Positions 12,260 through 24,400 of a DNA stretch of 64,000 nt are shown piece after piece (within the stretch, counting starts at the first letter, position 1; the number at the start of each line of letters is the position of its first letter). A program made the position numbers and the translations under genes. The notes beneath the pieces are model-generated. The model was not told the origin of the DNA. It ran no database searches and saw nothing but the letters and a program-made list of their open reading frames with translations. Source of the DNA: Agelaius tricolor (taxonomy: Eukaryota > Chordata > Aves > Passeriformes > Icteridae); NCBI GenBank assembly GCA_023055355.1, contig JALJCS010000012.1, forward strand, positions 10,824,501-10,888,500, given 5' to 3'.

Positions 12260-12476
12260 ATGAGCGGGGCGGCGTTCCCGTCGCCGGCTGCCGAGATGGC
12301 CGAGATGAACCGGCTGCAGTACGAGATGGAGTACACCGAGGGCATCAGCCAGCGCATGAGGGTCCCCGAGAAGCTCAAGGTGGCTCCTCAAAACGCTGAC
12401 CTGGACAAGAGCAGCCAGGAAGGATTTCCAAATGCCAGTGTAACCATGCAGGTTCCAGAGCGGATTGTAGTGGCAG
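12260..12476 (+). CDS. MFF: MFF coding exon 1 (DRP1-recruiting N-terminus)
   Basis: The acceptor ends CTTGGCAG at 12258 and the donor is GTATGT at 12477. The exon encodes residues 1-72 and one base of codon 73. ATG at 12260 is chosen because the AAFPSP segment after it is conserved in mammalian MFF. ATG at 12296 (MAEMNRLQ) has a G at -3 and G at +4, and matches the start of mammalian short isoforms, so both may be used. Codons are very GC-rich at third positions at the 5' end. Confidence 0.93.
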
Positions 12477-15400
12477 GTATGTCTGCATCGCAGTGCAGGG
12501 GAGAACATAAATTAGTTTCCCTGATTTCTGGATGGAAAAAATATGTATATACTGATAAGTCATTTTTGAAAGAATAACCTGTAAAATGCTTTCTGGTGTT
12601 TAAACAGTTAAAGCTCTTTAACTTGGGACGTTTTTTAAGGTCTGAAAATGTTTCATGAATAGTTTTGGTGTAGCTTATAATGGAGACAGCTGATGAATTA
12701 ATTATGAACAGAAGGTTTAATTGCTGATGTTTCATCTTACTATACTATTTTTGGAGAAAAAGTTACTGTTTATTGATTTACACCCGATTTTTAGTAATTA
12801 ACTGTAAGCTAAAGTAACCGTAACAAATGTTGGGGATGGACTTTATATTTGTCATGCAAAATGTATTTGATTAGAGTGCTAATTTTGTTGATAATCTGTC
12901 TATAATGAGTGGACTCTATCAATATTAGTTTAGTATTTGTGGTCATGGGCACAGTGACATATCCAGAACTGCTGAAAGTCTAACAAGTTTGCAGAATGTC
13001 TGACTTGCATATATTTTATGCTTTGATGTCCCCAGTCAAAGACACTGATAGGACTGTGTCTTGAGTGCTCTCACTTGCATAACACTTTATGTGGTTCAGG
13101 GTTACTCAGGATCATTGTCCTCAGAGAAACTGCTCAAATAAGTGTCAATGTGGTCTTTAAGAGCACTTCAACAGTAGTTTTTAACATACAAGAAGGTTAA
13201 AGAAGGTTATACTTCATCATTTGGCATGGGCAGGAGAAGCTACTGCTGTGATGTCCTTTTGAACTTTAAGCACTGGCCTTCAGGCCTCAGAACAATTTGC
13301 TTTCTATTGACAATTGATGTTCTTGCAGGTAATAGTGAAGACATTCCATTTTCCAGACCAGCAGACCTTGACATTCTTCAGTCTACTCCATTCAAACCAC
13401 TGGCATTGAAAACTCCTCCCCGTGTTATTTCTCTTAGTGATCGACCGCTAGATTTTTTGGACCTAGAAAAACCTGCACAGCAGACACCTCAAAGTGAAGA
13501 GGCCAGTACTTATTTTGCTTTTTCCTTAGATGAGAAGCATTCTGCTAAAGAAAGTGAAATGACCAATGGTTTCTCTACTGTGGTGCAGATCAACTTGGTG
13601 CTGACATATGGTGGGAAAATACAAAAATATTTTTATTAGCACTATAGTAGTTCTGTTTAGACTTTGAAGTGGCAGATGGCCTGGAATTGCCATGCTCAGC
13701 AAGCTTACTCACTACATACAAAAAAAGTCCTTGTGATGAAGAGAAAGCTGTAAGGTTTTTTTGATTTATAAAGTATCAGAAAAATATAAGATTCTTGTAT
13801 TGAATATAGTTATACATTATAATGTATGTAGTTAACTTCTGGACTTCATAGCCAGATGATATAACACCACACGGAATTAATGAGTTTTAACAAAACTCTG
13901 AAAAAAACAGCTTCAAGTAATAACATTGGCATCCAGGTGAATAATGGCAACTGACACTTTAAAAATAGAAAATTATTTATGAAGCTGCATATTCTATAGG
14001 CTTATAAAATACAATAGAAATACATTTATCTCTGGTGGTGGGAAGTAATCCCAGAATGGGCAAGACTGGGAGGGACCACTGGAGTTGATCTAGTCCAGCC
14101 TACATCAGCAGGGTTATCCTAGAGCATGTTACTCAGGATTGTGTCCAGAGGGCTTTGAGTATCTCCAGAGAATATTGAAAATTCTGTTGGTTTGTAATTT
14201 TGACATCAGGTCACACGGATAGGTAGCAACAGGGTTGCAGTAATTTTGGAGCTTGATTTTACATGTACCAGCATCACATCTGTCATCAGCTGTTTTCCTC
14301 CTAATCCCTGTGAAACCCTGGAAATGTGCCTTTGTGTGTGAGGGCAGTCCTGCAGAGCACAGAGCGTGTCCTGGAACTCTGTGGCTTTGATGTCTCCTCT
14401 GCTCCGTGCTGCAGGTGCGCGCGGTGGGAAGGCTGAAGCGAGAGCGCTCCATGAGCGAGAACGCCACGCGGCAGAACGGGCAGCTGGCCCGCAACGACTC
14501 CATGTGAGTGCAGCCCCTGCAGGGCCTCTGCTGCACCTCTGGGACACCCACCCCTCCTTCCTTACCTCCTCCTTGTCTGCTTTGCCCAGCTAATGTTTTG
14601 TATGTTGTGCCAAGATCATCATTTAACTATTACAACCCCGGCCTTTTTCTTCTCTTCTATGGGTTTTGTTCAGGGAGGTGACTTCTTGCAGGGGATGGGT
14701 GCAAGTGTTTGTGGGCTCACAGTTGGTTTTACCACTTACCAGGAATTGTTTCAGGAGATGTTGCAGTTTCTGAGTTGGTACAATATTTTTTCCCCCTGAA
14801 TTTTCAAGAAATGGCATTCTTTGTGCATCAATATGTTCCAAGTTCTCTCACTGTTAATATTATAATGATTTTCATTCATTGGAGAAGAAATATTTTTATT
14901 TCCTCATAAATATTTGAATAAGTATTTTTTCTATGGTGTCACTGTACTGCATGTATTGGAATCTGTGAGTATATACATCTTAATCTTTTCTGACCAAAAT
15001 GGCAAGGAGCACTTAGAATTGGAAACTTCATCTATTGTTACCATCCAAGGTTGCAGTTCTTAGGGTGCCTCCTGAAGACATACACCTCTGTAAATTCTTA
15101 TTAGATATGATAGTCTTGGATTAATCATGGCTTATTCTGAGTGACAGCATCTTTCTGCCTGGAAATAACTGGTTTTGCAATATAACACTTAGGAATCTTT
15201 TATGTATGAATTTTAATACAGCTGCCATAAGGAATACTTGCCTTAGAAAAGGCTTTAAATTTAAGATTTGAAAGATGGGATTCATCTGTCCCAATGTAGA
15301 CTGTATAACAATATTGCTAGATCACCATCAAACTTAATTTTCAGTAACTAGAGGGAAATAAGTGCATAGCCTACTTAAAGTCTACCTAATTTTAGTCTAA

Positions 15401-18400
15401 AGTAGATCAAGTGAAGTATGCCCTGGAAATGCCTGTTTTCTTCTATTGACATCAGGGGCACTAGGAGGTACCACATATCAGTTCACCTGCTAATTTGGCT
15501 AAAATGAAATGTACTCTGATGCATGTTCCACACATGTTACACTTCTCCTTCTCTTCCAGATATTTATGGAAATATTGTTTCATATCTTCCCCTTCTTATT
15601 TGATCAGGCTTTGGGGGTCATACAAGTTTATAGATTGCACATGTCTAGGTGCTCAGGTCTGCAGAGTCACGCACATTTACTGAGCTGGCAAAACTCAGTT
15701 TCCCATCTTTAAGAGCCTGACCAGCTCAGTCTCTGGGTGTTCTATCAGCCTCCTCAGTGTCCAAGTTCCCTGTGGTGTCACTTACCCATTAATGTCCCAT
15801 TGGACTGGACACACTATAATGTCACTTGAGAGTGGCTTTCTCTTGCCCATCTGGCAGTTTGGACATGGTACCTGCTGGAGTACCATGGTCTTCATGTGAT
15901 GGGAGCTTCCTGGGGAAATATTTCTCCCTTTGATGCTGCCAGCTCTGCTTTGCCAGTCTTTGATGTATTGCATTTAAAAGGAAAAAACAGTTGGTAAAGA
16001 AATTCTTGCAATCTCTTGAAATTGCTTTACACTTGATCCCTGTGTTAGTTTAGTTTTCCAAAAGTCATGGGCCATGTCATCCATCTGAGAAAATAGTAAG
16101 ATCAGCTCTGCCTGTAGTTGCTGTCAGATTTCTCACATGTCTGGACTTCTTGAATCTGAAAATCCTAAATCTGTAAAATTTGCTGTCCTGTGCTTTGCTG
16201 TCACTCAGTAGTTATATATAGAATTACTGGGGTTACATGGCCTGAATGTTATTTGCTGTCACAGTATTTTAATCTTCTATCAATCCTTCAGAGGCTTAGC
16301 AATACAATAAGCACCTGGAATCCTGTAAATTTAAAAAGCCTGTGATGAAGGAACAGATGACTGGCAGCTGGCATGACTCAGTTTATCATTTACAAAAGCC
16401 AGGAAATTTTTACACACCTGGAGATTAGTTTTCCTCTCTTGATACCCACGCTGTGCTTGATAAGGTCTGTCATATAAATCATAATTCCAATGCCAAGCAC
16501 CTTCTATTGTATCTTTTTGATTGATCCAGGATCTCTTCTCTTGCTTGTAGGATAAATAACAGGTAGATGATACTGAGCCTTCAGATCTGTATTCTCTACT
16601 GCCCACGTGGAAGATATCCTTCTTCATTGCAGTATTCTTCACTTCTGACCTGCAGATCATGTATTTTAGTAGAACTTCATTTTTCTCTTGTCCTCTGTTA
16701 TCCTATGACAGAAATTATGCTGTGTCTAATGTTAGATCATCTGCTTTGAAATCACAGAGGTTCCTAGAAATGGCTTCTTTTTCTCTCACAATTACTTCTT
16801 CTGATTCAATATCATCCAAACAAAGAAATCACTTTGAACATGCTCTGGCACTCTGATGCTGAGTCTGATATTTCTCCCTCATCCAGGTTTTGTCACTCTC
16901 CAAGTGGAGAATGTGGCTTTGTACCTGGCTACCTCTCAGGAGAATATTCTAGGAATTCAGATTGTAAAAACACCATGGTCACAGTGGAACCTGTGCAGCT
17001 CCCACAAATGCAGGAAGGCCAGGCCTTCTGTGCTTGGTGGAAAAGTAACCCCTTGGCTCTTGTTTCCTCACAGTTTAAGCCCTCAGGACATACAGTGTAA
17101 ACTGCAAAAAAAAAAAAAATACAAGTTTCATGTAAATCTATTCTTTGCACTACAGAAAATGTAACTGTGCAGCCATTGCCTCATTTATATCACCTTGGAA
17201 TTCCTTTACCATCTGGAAATACTAATTTTCCAGTTAATTACAAGAATACAAGAAAATAGCTGCTCCTAAAGTTCTTAAATCCACTGTTGTTGGCTGAAAA
17301 AATAGTTTACTTCTGCACTCACAAATGCTGTGGTGCTCTACCTTGACAAAAATCAGCCCTTTGGTTTTGTGCTTTGGTTTGGTTCATATCTTCAAATAGA
17401 AAAGGAAGTGCACATGGGCTGCTCAGATGCTGTGATGAGGATTGAAGAGGTGCTTGGAGCACTGCCTTTTAAAAACTTTCTTTTCAAAATATGATTACAG
17501 TTCTCAAGTTTTAGACTAGGACACTGTTGTCCTCCTTGGACAAAATATTCAGATGTACTGTGTGAAATTCCAAGACTTGACTTAGAAAGTGACAAAATCA
17601 ATCATTCTGGAATAGATGGTGCAAGTGAGAGTTGGCTGGGCTCCCTATCACAGTGTTCTTGACATGCACAAATACTGGTGTCTCTTCCATTGTCTCTCTC
17701 TTCTTGTCATCCAGTTGCATGCAGAGATAGTTCTGAGGATTTTTTTGGCCTCTGGGCTTCATTAAAGTCAGTAATTCTCTAATGCTCTTAGAAATCCTGG
17801 GACTAACAAGTACCTGCTGGTACAATAACTGTCTGTGTAGCAATGACAACTCTGTAAATTACAATCCCTCTTTCTCTAAGGATGCTTACTTAAGAGATTA
17901 CAATTATTATTCAAGGTGGCACAGATCAGATACTGTCCCAAGAAATAAAATGCCACGGTTCCAGTCACCTCTTTCGACTAAGGATTGCACGTAAGCCTGA
18001 ACCTTCCCTGGTATATGGAAAGCAAGAGTGTGTATAATTCTGTAGCTCTCTGCAGTACTAATATTCTAGCTTAGAATATAAAATCTGAAACAGCTACACT
18101 GAATGTGGTGTTTCTAATTTTGCTTCAGGGTTTCTCAAACTTGGCCAAATTGTTTCCCTCTGTAAAGAGCACAGGGAAAAACACCTGACAGCCAACGAAA
18201 GGGAAATAAAATTTTAAATTATCTTTAACTTGTTTGACACTCTGTTCTTTGGCTAGTTTTGTATAGCTGGAGAAACAAAGCTTTTTGTTGGTTATTGCCA
18301 GCCAATGCTGAATGCAAGGATTCCACATCTCTGCTGGAAATCACCAAACCACCAAGAGTGCATGGAAAACTGGGCACCACTTAATTTTCTTTTTGCTCCA

Positions 18401-21400
18401 GCCTTTTCCTTAGAATAACACATCTTTCTAGAGAGTTCAATTTCACAGTTTGAGAAATTCTGTTCTTCTTGCAAGTCATGGAGGAAAAGGTGATGGTGTG
18501 CACGTCTGTCTATGTGCTTAAATTCAAAGTAACCTTAATTAGTTAAATCTGTTTGCCTCTCATTTAATACTACCAGAACTGCAAGTCAGAGAAATACCTG
18601 AAATAAAGCCTGAGTACACCACAAATGCTTTGAGAAGGTTTAGGGGAGATTGCTGCTAAGCTAAAAACTGCATATAGCAACATGCTACTGTACTCTTTCA
18701 TAGTAATGTCTGTAATTTCATCCTGTCTGTTTTGGTTCCAAGCTCTGGAATTGACTGGTGTCTGTAACCAAGGAGGTTACAGTGCCTGGAGCTGTATATA
18801 AGAATTCTTTTCAGAGATGAGAAACAAAATTACACCTACAACCAGGACCATTTCACTGGAAATGGAGGGGGGAAGGGGGGACAGCCACAATGTCTAATGA
18901 TAACTGCTTATACTACATATTAGAGAATTTCCTTATGGCAGAGATTTTTTTTCTCTTATGTTATCTGGGCTGATTTGTATCAGGTAATTGCTTCATAATA
19001 TTTCTTCTCCATGGTCTCTGACATAGTCCAAAGGACTGCCAGATGCTTACAGGACAGCAATTTCAAATCCTGAAAAAGCAAAATTTTCAGAAGAAAAATT
19101 TTGCTTCTCTCTCCAACCCCCAGTCATGTGTCCTTTGTGTCCTTCATAGAACTATTCATGTTTTTTGATTTTTTCCTTATTATATAACTTTGAATTTAAT
19201 CAGCACATGTAACTTAATGCTAAAGAATTCTGTACAGTTTTAGTTAAAACTGGGTTTTTTGGTTTTGCTTTTATAATTTATTAGGATCTTTTTAGTATAT
19301 ACAGAAATCTTTGTATGCAAAAATCATTACTGTAGTATTTATACTAATACCATTCTGGACAACAGGAATTCCACATTTTTTTTCTGTTTTGCAATATGTT
19401 TCAATATTATTTGCTACCTTTTTTTATTAAGTTATCTTTCACCCTATTCTGCACATCTCTGAAGTGATGTACAGGAGAAATTAGTTTTAATGCAAAATAT
19501 ACTGTGATTTCAAGCCTTAACTCTTCCCTCATTTCCCTCAATCCAGTAAATCCACAAGGAGTAAAAATTCTGATAAATTCATTTTAATGGCAATATTTTG
19601 AACTTGCCCCTGCTGCTTGATATTTTTCAATTGAGTATTGGCATTTCTAGTGCAATTCCATAGTAAAATGTGTGGGTGTGACCACTACTATTGATTACAA
19701 AATAGAAGTCATCATAAATATAGAAGAAAGGTGGATTCTACAAGTGTGGGAGAGCAATAAAAGCTGTAAGGAAGCACCCAGATATTTACTGGAATGTAGT
19801 ATGTGGCAGCCTGAAAAGATACCTGTCCTTGAGGTAACAATGACCAGTATCAGCCAAGCCCCAGTTGCTGCAGTCTGTGGGTGTCCCTTGAGGCCCAGGA
19901 TGGCTGAGCTCTGCTGGGGGAGAGGAGACATTCCTGTAACATTCTTGGATTCAGGGTGTGCAGTGGAGCTTCCTGTCCTACTCAGTGTTGTGATCTTGCT
20001 GCCAGCCACGTGCAGAGCAGCTCTGTTCAAAGTAAGAGTAGCCACAGAATTCTGACCCAGCTAGAGATTAGCCAAATATCAAACCAACTTCCAAGTACTC
20101 AGCATTAATGTTTTATTAAAATGCCAAGGTCAAAAAGATTGACATTTTAAATCCAAAGCTGTTGTAGCAAAGCACAAGTGGCAAGGAAATGTGTTGAATT
20201 ATGGGTGCTAATCTTGGAATAAAAACTAACCCAAGATTTAAAGGGTACAGTGGCTTGCACTTGGTTTGCATGTGTGTTAATATTTACATTAAGTTAACAC
20301 CAATTAATTCCTACTAATAAAGCATCTCACCTCCAATAAAGTTTCCAGATTAAAAAAAAGTCTTGCTGTGTGCAGGAAAAGTGAATAAAGTCACCTTGAA
20401 TGTAAAGAAACATAAGCAAATCGTAGGCAGCTTATCAAAGCTATTTTCTCTCTGATAGACAAGTTTGGTATAATCCAAATGGCCATGTTTGAAGTCCAGT
20501 CCTGCATATTTTAAATAATATTTTTTTCATCATAGTCAACATGTTAGATCATGTAATTCATTGTCACTGGGATGTGAATTTTGTACTACTTTTAGAATTT
20601 GTTGCATTTTGCCTTTAAACTTGTTCGTGTGCAAATCAAAATACTGTCTTGATCACAGCTTCCAAAAATTTTGTTGAAGGGGTTCTGTGTGAGATTCTCC
20701 TTATTGAAAAAGGCTTGTGTTTTGAAAAGAGATGATGTGTAGGATTTTCTTAAAATACCAGTGCTTGTAAAAACACTCCTCTCATTGATGTCAAGTGAGG
20801 ACTTGAACACTGACTTCAGCAGGTACAGATTTAGCTGTACAAGCACTTTCTAGGGCTAACTTGTATAACAGATCCAAACTGTGTCCTTATTACTACCTGT
20901 GTGTGTTTCTGGTGAACATATGTAAATGCAGCTCATAGTCCCCACACTACTGGAATTTGGGAGTGTTACCTTACAGTGGTGGGAGAAGGGTAAACCAAAA
21001 GCAAGCAATAAGCATTTTGGAATGGGGTCTATCTGAAAAGCTTTTTTTTCATTTAAAATCTGACTCTAGTGTTTCTCTCTTCATTTACTATGCTTGTACA
21101 AACAGTGTGACCCCATCACTGCAACAGGCTCGTGTCTGTCCTCCCAATATGTTACCTGAAGATGGAGTTAATCTTTACTCTGCTCGTGGCATTTTGTCGT
21201 TTATCCAGTCTTCCACTCGTAGGGCTTACCAGCAGGTCTTGGATGTGCTGGATGAAAACCGCAGGTGATTGGTTGTCACTGGTTCTGCCAGCTTCTGCTG
21301 CTTTGTTTTTCTTTTCTCCTTTTTAGTGGACTTTGGTTTCTGTTTACACAACAATGAGATGAAATTATTTGCTTTTGCTTTCCTTTGCTTTCAATATTCA

Positions 21401-24400
21401 TAAGCAATTTACATGTCCAAAATTCACATTTCAAAATGCTTCTGTTTCAAATATAGGATTGATTTGGTTTCCTTCCAAGTAAAAATCTTTATAGGAAGGG
21501 TTAGCCTGTGGCTGCAAGGGGTTTTGCTGGTCCGAGATTATCAGTGTATTCTGCAATTAATACTTGACCCTGAGCCTGCAAATTTACAAGCCTTGTCTTC
21601 TGCTTTTCTGTTGGTGAGCAGTGGTGCAAATCACTAAGATTGGGTTGATGATGTCATGAAGCATTAAACAATGTGCTGAAACAGGGTAGAATATTAAAAG
21701 GCATTGTAGACTACTTGTGTCAAGACTTGAAACTGTCATGGTTTGTACTGGGAATAATTCTCTCTGGTGGCCACATGACTAATGGTGCCTACCCTGGATG
21801 CTGGGAGCAGGGAAGGCAGGGGACACTGGGGAGTTGGTTGCTCCTCTGATTATTGCTGTCTCTGATTTTATGGATAACCTGACACTTGGAGAGTAATGAG
21901 CCAGACCAAGCCTCATAGCAATCCCTGTGTAGTTATTTCCATTCTCTTCAGCAGAGGTTTGCTCACTTGGTGTATCCTTAGACTGTCTGGATTTGGGATT
22001 TGGAAGTGTTCCAAGAACAGCATGTTTAATACTATAGAAACATTCCTAAAGACTAGCAATGGCAATATTCTTTTACTAAAAGCAATTTCCAGGTTAGTTG
22101 TATGCCAGCACAGAAGTTCAGGTAACAATTGCACACAGTCTCCAGTGTAGGGCTAGCTCAGACCCCCAGGGCTTGCCAGGAGGTTGAATTAGTGGAAATA
22201 ATTGGGAAGAACACTGGGAGAAACTGCTCATTTCTCCTGCAGCCCTTCAGTGTGGCCTGTGCTCCAAGTCCTTTGAAATTTGCCATGTGCCTCTGCTATC
22301 TTATCTTAGCAGCACACTTACTATGTGTAGTGTGAAGTTTAAATTATTTGCTTTCCAGTTGTTTTGGTAATGAAATGTGACTATCAAGCCAATCTTACTG
22401 TGAATGTCTGTGTGTTTGCAGTCACTTTCCAAACTGGCACCTCCTGTAGCTCACCATGTTTGCTGACCTGACAATATATAAATGCCCATATTAACATTCC
22501 TGAATTGTAAAGAACTCCAGTATTTTTGGCCTTTGTGTTCTTAAACTGGGACTCAGAAAAACAAACAAAATCAACTGCATAGAGTCCCTTGAAATACTGC
22601 AGGTTGGGTGCTTAACTAATGAATTATTTAATCCTATGAAATGCCAGGCTGTAGCTGCTAAAGTTTTAATGCCTATCTATCAACAGCTGGGCATCAGTAC
22701 TTTTTTTTCCCCTTACCAATATTAAAATTATACAATTAAAAATTTATTTTGCCAAATTAAAGCTCCCAGATAAGAAGAAATTGTACTGTCTATGAACAGT
22801 AGCACTCAAGGATCCTGTGCCAAGAGTCCTTGTTAAAATATGGATTGGAACTGTATCCCTTTTCCCAGTCTGCTGTGAAGCTAACAGGTTTTATTCCTGG
22901 CTTCTCTTATGCATGTTCTTGCCTGTGTTTTCTTGGATTCTGGAAAACAAATCCATATACATACACTTTCAACTTAGTTCAATTATCAGAAAAATTCTAG
23001 GATTCTGAACACTTCAAAAGCTGCATTACTCATCCTGGTTTGAGTTAATTTTTGAGGTGTTCTTACTAACCTTCCTAGAAGGAATGGGAAACCTGTTTCT
23101 AGTCACCTATGAATAAGTAGGTGCTAAAATAATGAACCTTTCAATAAGGTGAAAGTGTATTCTTTGTGGCTGGGTGTTTAGACACCCACCATTACAGCTG
23201 GCGTGGGAATGTGAAATTTGGATGATCCACTTGCATGGTTGCAAAATATTATTCATTTTAAATTGCTCTAAACCTGCACTCTGTTCTTTTGCTCTGTGTA
23301 ATGTGTTTTCTTTCTCAAAGCCTTACCTATTTTAACATTTTATGCTTAATACTTGATGAGATCTTTTAAAGCTAACAAGATCTGGCTGTGTGTTACTCAC
23401 TGGAAATATTTTTAACTTGTTTTATAGCCTGTCTTTTTTTTTTACCCCAACATTTTCCAATCTACTAAACCTGCTAACGGTAGGTGCTGATGGTACTGCT
23501 GCAGATAATGAGTTATGCCTAGCTCAGCCAGCACTGCTCACATCAAGGATTATTTAAATGAGCAACAATTTAATGACCACTGTTTACTCTTGCATTTCCT
23601 TCAGCTTGGACAAGGACAATAGGTCAGTTTTGGTTTCTAGTTCTAACCATTTTTCTGTTTCAATTTCTGTGGAATGACTATAGGACCTACTCCTAGTGTC
23701 GTTTAAAGACTGATCTTTTATGCTCTAGGCAGCAGAAGAAAATCAGAAAGCAAACCAGCCAAGCAAGTCCCCCCAAAACTCCATGCATTTAAGGAAATTT
23801 TAGTGATGTCTTAAATGCAGGAAAAAGAGACAATTTCATGTCTGCATAGACTTGTTTTGAAATCTGTACTTTATCTGAACTGACTCATCTCTTGTATCAG
23901 TACATTTTATTTAGGAGGAAAGAGTATGGCAATTTATAATTTCTTTTCTTTAAGATAGCACTTTTTTTAAAAACACTGTCCTTTTTAAATGCCAAACTTC
24001 ACCCACATAGTCATATCCTGAGATTTTATAAGATCATTTTTATACTGAAAAAGTTAAAAATTATAGAAATAAAATGGGAAGTGAGTTAAGACCATCAAAG
24101 AGGGCTACACTTGACTCTGGCCTGGGGTAATGATGGTTCAGAAGGAGATGAGATTTTTCCCCCCCTTGTTGTTTTCCTCCCAGACCATGTGTTTAGGGTT
24201 GCATCCTCACTGTGGAAGCAGCAGGAGACAGACCAGGTTCAGTTGCTCCTTGCCTTACTGCCTCTTTCCCCACTGGTATTAAATTATGTTCTTGAGCATT
24301 CCCTTCAAGTTTGAGGTTGCTGCTGTGTTTGTAGGGAGTACACATGGCCTTGGTGTTATGGCTTCTTCTGCTCATGCACTAATGTTTAGGATGGAATTGA

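Noticed and set aside
17782..17915. Open frame upstream of, and in frame with, the 75-nt MFF exon
   Set aside because: The only good upstream acceptor (ending 17791) would join preceding MFF sequence out of frame, and mammalian MFF has no such extension.
21736..21900. TGTCATGGTTT-like start, reminiscent of an avian LTR
   Set aside because: No matching LTR end, polyadenylation signal or duplicated flank could be found; the resemblance is only about 11 bases.
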